Positions 1-7,758 of a stretch of 9,994 nucleotides of DNA are shown here, piece by piece. Position numbers and translations under genes: made by a program. Every line of letters begins with the position of its first letter. The stretch's first letter is position 1. This DNA is from Myxococcota bacterium (GTDB taxonomy: Bacteria > Myxococcota_A > Polyangia > HGW-17): NCBI GenBank assembly GCA_018821745.1, contig JAHJLU010000026.1, forward strand, positions 1-9,994, in the 5' to 3' direction. Under the pieces are notes generated by a model that did not search any database, was not told the DNA's origin, and saw only the letters and a list, made by a program, of their open reading frames with translations.

Positions 1-2582
1 ATGAAGAAGGGGAGATCACCGCCCTGACCACCGGAGGTGGAACAACCGAAGCCGGAGCTCTCGGGAACAACCTTTACGGGGAGCAAAGTGGCAACGTTGA
101 CAGCCTCTTCATTCATATTGCCCGCCTCGTCACGAACCCGGACATTGAGCAGACCGCTGTCGCCGGCGTGGAGTTTTGCGTCGCTTGCGGAAATGGTCGC
201 CTTTTTAGTGAAGGGTGTCCAACCGTCAGCCTGTTTCACGCTGTACTCAAGATCACCTTTCTTTGTGACGAAGTCAAAGCCGCCGAAGTATACGAGGCCC
301 TTCTCCGCATAGGGTGTGAGGGTCGGGGAGACAGAGTCCAGCAGGAAGCGAAGTGTTTTTGTCTCAAAGGAGAGGGTCTTGGGAGCGCCGATTTTGCGGC
401 CGCGGAGCTCCACCTGGTGCCATCCCTGGAGGAAGAGGTTGAGATCTTCCAGCACAAGGCGGGTCCCCGGAACAAACTTGTACCAGCCGGAACCGTCGAG
501 ACGATACTGGAACTCGTAGGGGCCGTCCTGGGGCAACTCGGGGGTAATATCGATGGTCACGCGGGGACGGGCGTCGTCGGTCCCCAGGAGGGTGTTGCGC
601 AGACGCTCGGGGCTGTATGTCACAGCGCTGGAGACGGCTGCGTCAAAGCGCATTCGGGAGGCAGGATCCACCTTCTTCAGACCGGGGATAACCGACACCA
701 TATTACCGTTGATCAGGACCGCATCATTGGCCGTGGTGGGTTTGAACTCAAGGTGTTCCAGTCTCACCACGCGCCACACCAGATACTGGCCCTGGCTGTT
801 CATTTTGGTGATCTCGTAGGTGGGCATGGGGATGGGCTGCAACGCCGAGGTCATCATGGGCATGATCATGCTCACGATGGAGGGGAAGATAGCTTCCACT
901 TCCTCGGGATCTTCACGGATAAGATCAGAGTTGATGATACGCGCGGAAATTCGGCTCTCGTCCACGGTGCGCAGCACGGGCATAACCGTGACGTTCCCTT
1001 CGGTGTCGAGCCCTTCTTCCAGATCCATCTCGATGTGCATGTTCATGGCAAGGGTCAGGGCACGGGTATAGCGCCCGTTCACGAAGGGATAGAGATCAAT
1101 TTGGAAATCGTTGAGATAGAGATCGATGAGGGGCGTGCCACCCTCTTCTCCCGAACCGATGAGGAACTCAATGGGATTCTGGGGACGGATAACCAGCTGC
1201 ATGGGAGCGTCTCCCACGCGCCTGTCGATGATCTCGGCCATGGAGGGGATGAGCACGGAGAAAGTGCCAACCTTGACGATCTCGGACTGCTCAGTCCCCA
1301 GAGTCAGGCAGAGGGCACCGGAGTTCACCAGGTGGAAGCCTGTGAGGTTCAGCATCTCCTGGGTGAGAGCGATGGAGATGTCGGCGGGAGTACCGTCGGA
1401 GAACCGAAGGAAGGCCTGATCCATAGTGCCGTCATATTCAGTGATAATCCTTTTGGTGAAGGTCTTCATACGATCCACGGAGGCGCCGGAGACACCGGTC
1501 ACCGTGGTCAGCCCATGCTGGACAAAGTCGAAGGTGGCCAGGGGCGGGACGCACCGGGCGTGCTCGGAGTGAGCTTTGACACCATACTCATCAGCCAGCT
1601 CCTGGCGGGTCTCAGTGTCTGCGTCGGAGTTGAAGCCCACGATCATACCGGCGGTGATGCCGCCATTCTTGATATCAACATAACCACCTGACATCATACG
1701 CATTTCAAGGAAAGAGTCCACGCCGAGGAAGCCGGAGCTCGACATAATGGAGCCCACATTCACCCGGCCCTCCATGCCGATGTCGGGGATGAGGGAGTCG
1801 ATGGTGGGCTGGAGCAGCGGAATAACCACATTATTGGCGATGAACTCGACGATGGAGTTTCCGACAACTGCCTGAACCATCTCGATATATTGACCCAGGT
1901 TGTCGAGAATGAGGGCATTGAGGAAATCTTCGAGGATGGGGATACAGTTCTCCATACTCGCCTGGAGACCACCCAGATCGATGTCAGTGATGGAGTCAAT
2001 GTCGAGGCGGAGGTAGCCGTCTTCCGGGCGCGTGCGCAGCCCCATGGCGATGGTCCCCTCGAAGGCATCGTTCTGGAAACCGATATCGATCTCGCAGTTG
2101 TCGGTCCAGTTGGACCCGGCGATGATCACGTCGATGTCGAAGGCCAGGTAGATATTGGCTTCAACATCGGCCCAGATCTCGTCACACACGGTGTCGGCCA
2201 TGATCCCTTCGCGACACTGGTCAATATTGTTGGAGTTGGAGACATTGTCCTTGACGGTGAAGTCGAGATCCACATGGCTGATGTCAACGCCACAGCCAAG
2301 GGGACAGAAGTCAATACCGTAGTTGTGGGCGGAGTCACCGACCCAGAACTCCGGTATAAAGGCGATGTGCCCGAACTCCCCTTCCACAAACTGGGGAAGG
2401 ATCTCCTTAATGGTATTGAACCCGCTCTCGGTAATGCGCAGCTGGATCCCGTTCTCCAAGGTCTGGGAGGGTGGCATTGGTGCCGGACTCTCTTCAAGGG
2501 TTTCACAGCCTCCACCGGAACAACTGAAGGCGAGGGATCCTATAAAGAGGAACAGAAAGGAATAGACTTTCATGCTTTTCAT
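1..2582 (-). CDS. Large surface lipoprotein with BPI/TULIP-like and Ig-like regions (3' end beyond window)
   Basis: The frame is open from an ATG at 2582 to the window edge: 860 whole codons with no stop. The ATG has a GGAG Shine-Dalgarno 8 nt upstream; a second ATG at 2573 lacks one. Residues 1-20 are a hydrophobic signal peptide ending LAFS-C21, a slightly atypical lipobox, so a lipoprotein is likely. Residues 45-330 and 385-615 each look like an elongated lipid-binding barrel. The second has the order expected of a BPI C-terminal domain: an SGALCLTL segment near 421, a G-x-x-x-x-IP turn, paired amphipathic strands near 483-520, an amphipathic helix at 560-580, then PIPMP. C163 (strand) and C213 (helix) sit where BPI has its disulfide. 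Residues 672-835 look like two Ig-like modules (GWYKFVP/GWHQVELRGR and GWTPF/RVRDEAGN). The visible end, FGC847STSGGQGGDLPFF, resembles the start of a MYXO-CTERM tail. Seen: frame, signal, Cys pattern. Inferred: TULIP fold, lipid or LPS binding, surface location. The family was not identified with certainty. Confidence 0.85.
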   Translation of the reverse strand, partial: MKSMKVYSFLFLFIGSLAFSCSGGGCETLEESPAPMPPSQTLENGIQLRITESGFNTIKEILPQFVEGEFGHIAFIPEFWVGDSAHNYGIDFCPLGCGVDISHVDLDFTVKDNVSNSNNIDQCREGIMADTVCDEIWADVEANIYLAFDIDVIIAGSNWTDNCEIDIGFQNDAFEGTIAMGLRTRPEDGYLRLDIDSITDIDLGGLQASMENCIPILEDFLNALILDNLGQYIEMVQAVVGNSIVEFIANNVVIPLLQPTIDSLIPDIGMEGRVNVGSIMSSSGFLGVDSFLEMRMMSGGYVDIKNGGITAGMIVGFNSDADTETRQELADEYGVKAHSEHARCVPPLATFDFVQHGLTTVTGVSGASVDRMKTFTKRIITEYDGTMDQAFLRFSDGTPADISIALTQEMLNLTGFHLVNSGALCLTLGTEQSEIVKVGTFSVLIPSMAEIIDRRVGDAPMQLVIRPQNPIEFLIGSGEEGGTPLIDLYLNDFQIDLYPFVNGRYTRALTLAMNMHIEMDLEEGLDTEGNVTVMPVLRTVDESRISARIINSDLIREDPEEVEAIFPSIVSMIMPMMTSALQPIPMPTYEITKMNSQGQYLVWRVVRLEHLEFKPTTANDAVLINGNMVSVIPGLKKVDPASRMRFDAAVSSAVTYSPERLRNTLLGTDDARPRVTIDITPELPQDGPYEFQYRLDGSGWYKFVPGTRLVLEDLNLFLQGWHQVELRGRKIGAPKTLSFETKTLRFLLDSVSPTLTPYAEKGLVYFGGFDFVTKKGDLEYSVKQADGWTPFTKKATISASDAKLHAGDSGLLNVRVRDEAGNMNEEAVNVATLLPVKVVPESSGFGCSTSGGQGGDLPFF

Positions 2583-2590
2583 GGGCGATT

Positions 2591-2594
2591 CTCC
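2591..2594 (-). promoter_or_regulatory. Ribosome binding site deciding the lipoprotein start
   Basis: On the minus strand GGAG lies 8 nt before the ATG at 2582. The next in-frame ATG (2573) is preceded by AAAAGC and has no Shine-Dalgarno, so the upstream start is preferred. Confidence 0.6.
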
Positions 2595-2623
2595 ATCGTT
2601 AGGTAACCATGACAATAACAACA

Positions 2624-2640
2624 ACTAATGGCGTATTAGT
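2624..2640. promoter_or_regulatory. Dyad overlapping the -10 element, possible operator
   Basis: ACTAAT-GGCGT-ATTAGT is a perfect 6-bp inverted repeat with a 5-bp centre. It covers the proposed -10 hexamer and start-site region of the minus-strand promoter, a common position for a repressor site. The arms are short and A+T rich, so chance occurrence in this A+T-rich spacer is possible. Confidence 0.25.
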
Positions 2641-2661
2641 GTAGCGCATTTTTCCTATCAA
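2633..2661 (-). promoter_or_regulatory. Sigma70-type promoter for the lipoprotein gene
   Basis: Read on the minus strand, TTGATA (2661-2656) is followed after exactly 17 nt by TAATAC (2638-2633). Both hexamers are close to the TTGACA/TATAAT consensus. Initiation would fall near 2626, leaving a leader of about 44 nt before the ATG at 2582. This is the best-scoring pair I can find by eye in the divergent region; no comparable pair was found for the plus-strand gene. Confidence 0.5.
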
Positions 2662-2701
2662 GTGGGAAAATTCAATAAAAAATCTGGTCAAACGATCAAA
2701 T

Positions 2702-5700
2702 ATGACTATTAATCAACCTATGTCTGAACCTAAACGCAACCCACTTTTGTTTGTAATTGTTACTATTTTATTGTTTTTTTCCGGCGCTGCGGGGCTCATC
2801 TATGAAGTCATCTGGACCAGGATTTTGCATTACACGTTCGGCGGCACCGAGATGGCAGCAGCAACGGTTCTCGCCACCTTTATGGGCGGCATGGCACTGG
2901 GTGGGGCAATAGGCGGGAAATATGCCTCCCGGCTTCGGCGTCCCATTCTGGCCTACGGAATCCTGGAGGCAGTCATCGCCCTCTTCGGGATCCTCTTCAC
3001 GCCCCTCCTCTACAAGCTGGACGTGATCTACCTCCTCACGGGCCCCGATCCTGCGTCCTGGCTCCTGACAGGATTGCGTTTCCTCACCGGCGTCGTGATC
3101 ATGCTTATCCCCACGGTCGCCATGGGCGCGACCCTTCCCATCCTGGTCCATGGCTTCGTTGAGAAGGAGCACGCAGGCAAGGGCATCGGTATCCTCTATT
3201 TCATCAACACCTTTGGCGCCGTGTTCGGGACCTTCCTGGCAGGGTTTGGGCTCATCCCCAAGCTCGGTCTCGATTCCTCCGTGTATGTTGCCGTCGTCAT
3301 AGGCCTGCTGGTTGCCGGCCTCTCGGCCTTCCTCCAGTTCCGGTATAAACCCGTTCCATCCGAGGACAGCGTCTCCAAATCGGGAGAACGGGAAATTGTC
3401 CGATTCCAGGAAGACTTTTCCCCGCGGGTGCGCAACCTCTCCTATTCTTTCGCGCTCACTTTTGCCTTTGTGGCAGGTTTTATCTCTCTGTCCAACGAGG
3501 TCCTGTGGTTCAAGCTGCTGGGGATCCTCCTGGATGGCACTATATATGGATTCTCTGCGCTGCTGGGTTCATTCCTCACGGGCCTGGCCCTGGGCTCCCT
3601 CTGGATCTCCACCCGGCTGGACAAAAAGAAAGATCTCTGGGGCCTCTATGCCAAGCTCCAGCTCTTCGCTGCGGGCGGTGCCATTCTGACAATTCTGCTC
3701 ATCCCCATTGTGCCCTTCCTTATCTCCGGCTACATCAGTTCGGGACCCAAAACCCCGGGGATTGTCTTCTTAGTCAAGATTATCATGGTCTTCTTCGCCA
3801 TACTGGTCCCCACCTTTTTCTACGGAGCCTCCTTCCCCGTGCTGGCCAAACTGGCGGGAGTCCAGAAGAAAACCAGTCAGGCCGTCGGCAACGTTTACTC
3901 TCTCAACACCCTGGGCTGCATCCTGGGGAGCGCCCTCATGGGGATGGTCCTTCTCCCCATCATGCAAAACATCAATATGTTGCTGCTGGCCATGGTGTTT
4001 CTCAACATCATGGTGGCCTTCAGCGCTACCTTCCTGTCGGGAGGACCTGTCCCCGACAAAGCCATGAACACAAAGCTCAAACTCTTCGCTGCGGTAGGGG
4101 CCTCCCTGATTTTCGTCATGCTGTTGAACCCCAACGTGAATGTGGTTCGTATCGTAAATTCCCGCTACTCCATTGAGGATTACTCGCAGTCCATCGGCTC
4201 CAGGGTAAAGTCCCTGTTTGGAAACGCCGGTGAGTCAAGAAAACTGGTCTTCGAGGCCGAGGGCGCCGTTACGGTTGTCACCGTGCACCAGGGCAGCGAT
4301 GGTGGCTACCGCCTCCGGAACAACGGACTCAATGAATCCTACCATGCTCCCAACCAGCCCTACTACGCCGACGAGATCTTTTTTCTGGGAGCCCTCCCCT
4401 ATTTTATCCACCCCAATGCGGAGAAGGCCCTGCTCATTGGTCTCGGTGGCGGTGGCACCCTCGATATCATGACCCAAACAGGGTTAAAGAAAGTCGAGGT
4501 AGCCGAACTCGAGCCAGAAGTAGTGACAGCCTCCAGGCTCATGTTCGGCGATCGCAAACACCCCGTTGACCTCGATCGCGTGAAACTTCGCCTGGACGAT
4601 GGCCGAAACGCCCTGCTCCGTCACTCCCGGGCCCGCCCCCACACTTACGACCTTGTAGTTTCCCAGCCCTCTCATCCCTGGCTCAGCGGTGCCGCAAATC
4701 TCTATACCGTGGAACATTTCCGCATTGTTCGCCGGAACCTGCGCAAGAACGGGATGCTCTGCCAGTGGGTCAACCTCTTCCGCATGAACGAGACTGGCTT
4801 CAAAAGCCTCATGGGAGCCTTCACCAAGGCCTTTGACAACGGGTATGTCTTCCAGGTCGACGACAACTCCGTCTTCCTCATCGGGATTAATGGTGACTAC
4901 AAGATCTCCACAGAGGTTATCAAGAAGCATCTGGCGGAGCCCAAAATGGTGGAGCTGGCCAAGCACTATGATATCTCCCTCAACCGTATCCTCAAGATGT
5001 ACTTCTATGACTTTGAGTCTGCAAAAATCATGGCCAGAGGAGCGCGCACCAACTCGGATCACACACCCGTCATCGAGACGATCCTGCCCTGGGTGGGGCA
5101 TAACATCATGTTCAGCGTGGAACGGTTCCTCAACAAGAAGAAACTGCCCTACGGACTCACCCCCAACGTTATCGATCCCCGTGAGGATGTTTCTGCCCTG
5201 GGTAGTGATTTTCTCAAGTATCTCATAGGCAAAATTGATCTTCACGGAGAGGACCTCGGGGTCGTAAAGGGGAACAGAGCCTTTTTCGAGAAGGTCTCAA
5301 AGAACTGGGACAAGCAGCTCGGTTCCCGGATCCACGACATCCAGGCAGCGTTCTATGAGAAACTGCATGACTTTGTCACTGCCAACGTCCATAAGGCCAA
5401 AGTGCAGCCGTCCCTGGAAAAAACCCGGCACATCGCGCTGAACTACGAACGACAGATGGATTTTGTCTCCTCCCTCACCGCCCACACCATCCTCCTGCTG
5501 GCACAGGAGTCCTGGCTTGAGAGCGCACTCACTGCACTGTATCCCCTGTTTGGATCCCCCGTCAAGCCGTGGCATTTCAGCGCAGAGAGTTATGCCCAGG
5601 GATATCCCCTGCGGATCGCCATCGCCCTGGACAAGGTGAGGGCTCCTGACTTCATGAAACACTTCATGGCCCGCATGATCGCCAGAAACCCCACACTCTC

Positions 5701-6241
5701 CACAACCTCCGACGTAAAACGCTGGGAATACGCGGTGCGGCATGAGCTGCGCAAAAAATCACCCGACATCCAGCGCTGCCTGCACTATGTTGATGCGGGG
5801 GGCGACAACCCAAAACTGGTTAAGGAGTTGATGATTATTTTCGGTGGGAAAAAAGACAGGGCCACCATCGAGAACCTCATCTCCGCCATCCAGACTTATT
5901 CCAGCAAGGACATCGAAAAATTCAACACCGCCAAACGGCTGGCTGAGCTTGGAATCAATGACCAGGCACTGATGATGCTGGAGTACGTGCGCCACAGTGA
6001 AGAGGGGGGAGTGGAGCCCAAGGAAGCGCTCCGGGAGCTCATCAAGCTCAAGGTCAAGACCAAGCGCTATCAAGGGCTGGGGAAAAACTATGTGGATTTC
6101 GTCAAGTACGGATACTCCGATGCCGATAAAAAAGCCCTGACCAAAATGGTCAAGGAGCTCAGCACCCAGGACAGAGAGCGCCTCAAAAACGGCGACGATC
6201 CCGCCCTTCCAGCCATGAACCAACTGAATAAGAAGAAATAA
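2702..6241 (+). CDS. Fused MFS-like membrane / degenerate spermidine synthase-like protein
   Basis: This 1179-residue protein belongs, by architecture, with the fused MFS/spermidine-synthase proteins. Residues 14-212 and 248-445 are two polytopic membrane halves that are copies of each other (both carry G...EV.W...L, then PT..GA..P.L, then Y..NT.G...G). A further membrane segment lies near 458-476. Residues 515-800 form a Rossmann methyltransferase-like domain: substrate-loop NG at 541, glycine motif IGLGGGGT at 579-586, acidic E602 after the second strand, and LDDGRNAL at 631-638. Where true spermidine synthases carry the catalytic D-x-x-D-P, this protein has Q655-P-S-H658-P, so both aspartates are missing and aminopropyl transfer is unlikely. 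Residues 810-1179 form a soluble, probably helical extension. The ATG at 2702 has no clear Shine-Dalgarno; an in-frame ATG at 2720 has none either. It is transcribed divergently from the lipoprotein gene. The actual substrate is unknown; the domain call is firm, the loss of activity is inferred. Confidence 0.9.
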   Translation: MTINQPMSEPKRNPLLFVIVTILLFFSGAAGLIYEVIWTRILHYTFGGTEMAAATVLATFMGGMALGGAIGGKYASRLRRPILAYGILEAVIALFGILFTPLLYKLDVIYLLTGPDPASWLLTGLRFLTGVVIMLIPTVAMGATLPILVHGFVEKEHAGKGIGILYFINTFGAVFGTFLAGFGLIPKLGLDSSVYVAVVIGLLVAGLSAFLQFRYKPVPSEDSVSKSGEREIVRFQEDFSPRVRNLSYSFALTFAFVAGFISLSNEVLWFKLLGILLDGTIYGFSALLGSFLTGLALGSLWISTRLDKKKDLWGLYAKLQLFAAGGAILTILLIPIVPFLISGYISSGPKTPGIVFLVKIIMVFFAILVPTFFYGASFPVLAKLAGVQKKTSQAVGNVYSLNTLGCILGSALMGMVLLPIMQNINMLLLAMVFLNIMVAFSATFLSGGPVPDKAMNTKLKLFAAVGASLIFVMLLNPNVNVVRIVNSRYSIEDYSQSIGSRVKSLFGNAGESRKLVFEAEGAVTVVTVHQGSDGGYRLRNNGLNESYHAPNQPYYADEIFFLGALPYFIHPNAEKALLIGLGGGGTLDIMTQTGLKKVEVAELEPEVVTASRLMFGDRKHPVDLDRVKLRLDDGRNALLRHSRARPHTYDLVVSQPSHPWLSGAANLYTVEHFRIVRRNLRKNGMLCQWVNLFRMNETGFKSLMGAFTKAFDNGYVFQVDDNSVFLIGINGDYKISTEVIKKHLAEPKMVELAKHYDISLNRILKMYFYDFESAKIMARGARTNSDHTPVIETILPWVGHNIMFSVERFLNKKKLPYGLTPNVIDPREDVSALGSDFLKYLIGKIDLHGEDLGVVKGNRAFFEKVSKNWDKQLGSRIHDIQAAFYEKLHDFVTANVHKAKVQPSLEKTRHIALNYERQMDFVSSLTAHTILLLAQESWLESALTALYPLFGSPVKPWHFSAESYAQGYPLRIAIALDKVRAPDFMKHFMARMIARNPTLSTTSDVKRWEYAVRHELRKKSPDIQRCLHYVDAGGDNPKLVKELMIIFGGKKDRATIENLISAIQTYSSKDIEKFNTAKRLAELGINDQALMMLEYVRHSEEGGVEPKEALRELIKLKVKTKRYQGLGKNYVDFVKYGYSDADKKALTKMVKELSTQDRERLKNGDDPALPAMNQLNKKK

Positions 6242-6327
6242 GCACCGCTTCCCGGTCCATTCCCCAAAACAGGGCCCTCCCAATACATAACGATTTCAGG
6301 CTGTTTCGCAAGGATTCACAGGATTAA
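6242..6327. other. Convergent intergenic gap, no clear terminator
   Basis: These 86 bases separate two convergent genes. I looked for a GC stem followed by a T-run on either strand and found none. There is only the 8-bp palindrome AGGGCCCT, which has no loop. Termination may depend on Rho or lie inside the opposing gene. Confidence 0.5.
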
Positions 6328-6328
6328 T
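6311..6328. repeat. Two short direct copies of AGGATT at 9-bp spacing
   Basis: AGGATTCAC is followed directly by AGGATTAAT, running into the stop codon of the minus-strand gene. Only two imperfect 9-bp copies are present, so this is a weak feature. Confidence 0.25.
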
Positions 6329-7758
6329 CAGTTGAGGCGCTCCAGGATGGCAACCACCGCGGCGGTACTCCCCACAGCAAAATTACGCAGCTTATCAGAG
6401 TCAAACACCACCACCGTCGCCTCCTCCGTCGCCACGTACTGACCATCTACTGCGATCCCGTGGAGAGCGTCACGCATGCACACAAAATGATCGGCTCCGA
6501 AGGGCATGACGGCCCCCGAGGAGAACTGATACTCAACGGTCCCTGCCATAATCAGGTAGACGTTCTCGGGAATTTCTTCGTTGTCTGCCAGGATGTCTCC
6601 GGGCTGGACAGTCATGATAGTGGTCATGCACTTGAGGATCTCGTCGCGATCCTTCACCTCCAGGTCCTGCATGGAGGGGTGCATGGAGAAGAAGGAGTCG
6701 AGCTGGTGCATCACCTTCAGGGAACGGATACGAACGGCAAGCTCGGGGATTCTCCCCATGAGTTCCTGGAGCTCTTCACCCCTAAACCGCCACACAGTGG
6801 TATTTGAGCGGGAGGAAATCAGTGAGGCGGTCGCCTGAATGGACCCCGGGGGGGAGAGCACAGAGTTTTCCCCGAGAAAATCACCGGGGAAACAGGAGCG
6901 GATAGTCTTGGGTTCATCCCCGAAGTCTTCGAGCACCACATCCAGGAGACCCTTTTTGATGATGACGACGTTGACCGCCGGATCCCCTTCTTTAATGATG
7001 ACATCCCCGTGATCAAGCTTGATCAACTCTGCACGGGCCTCCAGCTCCTCGAGAATATTCTCGGGCAACCCGGCGAACACTTTTACGCCGGCAAGGGAGT
7101 CGATGGACTCCATTCGTCCGACGGTCTTGCGCATGATGCGGTAAATAGCGTGATTCTCAAAATTCTCCGCCCCGATGAGCCTCTCCACCCTATCCGCTAT
7201 TTTAAATATGAGCTCCACCTTGGCCAGATTGGAATACTCACGGGCAGCGGCCTCCAGGTACTCAAGGGCAAGATCATTGTTCTCCATGGCCAGCTCTAAA
7301 AGCCCCATCTCGTGAAGGACCGCCCCCCTTGTGCTGGGGTCTTTGAGTAACAGCGGGTACAGGCCTCGAGCCCTGTCCAGGGAGTCTTTTGTGGCCTGCT
7401 CCAGCAGCGAATCGATGCGATTGCGGATTTCGTTGGGATCTTCCTCTTCCTGACTCTCTTCATCGTCCAGGAAGAAATCTCCGAAGTCATCTTCCGTGGG
7501 GTTCTCCTTGGTCGCTGCGGAGCGTATCTTATCCACCAGATCAGCCTTGGTAAACATCTCGGTGAGATTGCCGTAGGGGTCCGTTTCGATGATACCAACA
7601 AAGATGGGCTCTTCCGATTCCGGAAAGAGATAAACCTTGGCACCCCAGCGGCGCCCTTCTGCCCGGCGGATTACCCCCACCTCACCCAGGGTCAGGAAAG
7701 TCCCATATCTGTTATAAAGAACGAGCTGCATAACCTCGCTTGCTTCATTCAGATTCAT
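6328..7758 (-). CDS. Protein with two cyclic-nucleotide-binding-like domains, no DNA-binding domain
   Basis: Starting at the ATG at 7758, which overlaps the preceding gene's stop as ATGA, the product has 476 residues. A GTG at 7767 in the same frame would add three residues, but its GGAG would be only 3 nt away. There is no signal peptide, so it is probably cytosolic. Residues 1-75 are an unrecognised module; 86-108 is a highly acidic linker; 110-215 is helical and TPR-like. Residues 218-345 form a CNB (Crp/cNMP) beta-roll: GDVIIKEGDP near 251, GDFLGEN at 292-298, and a phosphate-binding cassette ending ATAS in place of RTAS, so the ligand-gripping Arg is replaced by A309. Residues 370-465 are a second, more diverged CNB fold (VQPGD near 384, VYLIMAGTVE near 400) without the GE motif. 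No helix-turn-helix follows, so it is not a Crp-type regulator. It is the last gene of the operon. Seen: folds and missing Arg. Inferred: it either binds another ligand or works as a protein-interaction module. Confidence 0.88.
   Translation of the reverse strand: MNLNEASEVMQLVLYNRYGTFLTLGEVGVIRRAEGRRWGAKVYLFPESEEPIFVGIIETDPYGNLTEMFTKADLVDKIRSAATKENPTEDDFGDFFLDDEESQEEEDPNEIRNRIDSLLEQATKDSLDRARGLYPLLLKDPSTRGAVLHEMGLLELAMENNDLALEYLEAAAREYSNLAKVELIFKIADRVERLIGAENFENHAIYRIMRKTVGRMESIDSLAGVKVFAGLPENILEELEARAELIKLDHGDVIIKEGDPAVNVVIIKKGLLDVVLEDFGDEPKTIRSCFPGDFLGENSVLSPPGSIQATASLISSRSNTTVWRFRGEELQELMGRIPELAVRIRSLKVMHQLDSFFSMHPSMQDLEVKDRDEILKCMTTIMTVQPGDILADNEEIPENVYLIMAGTVEYQFSSGAVMPFGADHFVCMRDALHGIAVDGQYVATEEATVVVFDSDKLRNFAVGSTAAVVAILERLN

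Noticed and set aside
168..1691. Plus-strand open frame of 507 codons
   Set aside because: It lies antisense to the lipoprotein gene. Its product is a Gly/His/Asp-rich string without domains, signal or ribosome binding site, while the minus frame has a signal peptide, a Shine-Dalgarno, a promoter and coherent domains.
1890..2606. Plus-strand open frame of 238 codons
   Set aside because: Antisense shadow of the N-terminal half of the same lipoprotein gene. It would also run over that gene's start and ribosome binding site.
3505..4176. Plus-strand open frame of 223 codons in a different frame
   Set aside because: It overlaps the duplicated membrane segment of the 1179-residue protein; its Pro/His/Gly-rich composition is typical of an out-of-frame reading.
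4484..5245. Minus-strand open frame of 253 codons
   Set aside because: Antisense to the conserved Rossmann domain of the membrane protein. The product has no recognisable domain and the plus-strand frame is certain.
6268..6280. AGGGCCCT palindrome as a terminator
   Set aside because: It is a self-complementary 8-mer with no loop and no adjoining T-run of useful length on either strand.
5759..6283. Minus-strand open frame of 174 codons reaching into the convergent gap
   Set aside because: Antisense to the C-terminal extension; no domain, and it would begin in the gap without a ribosome binding site.
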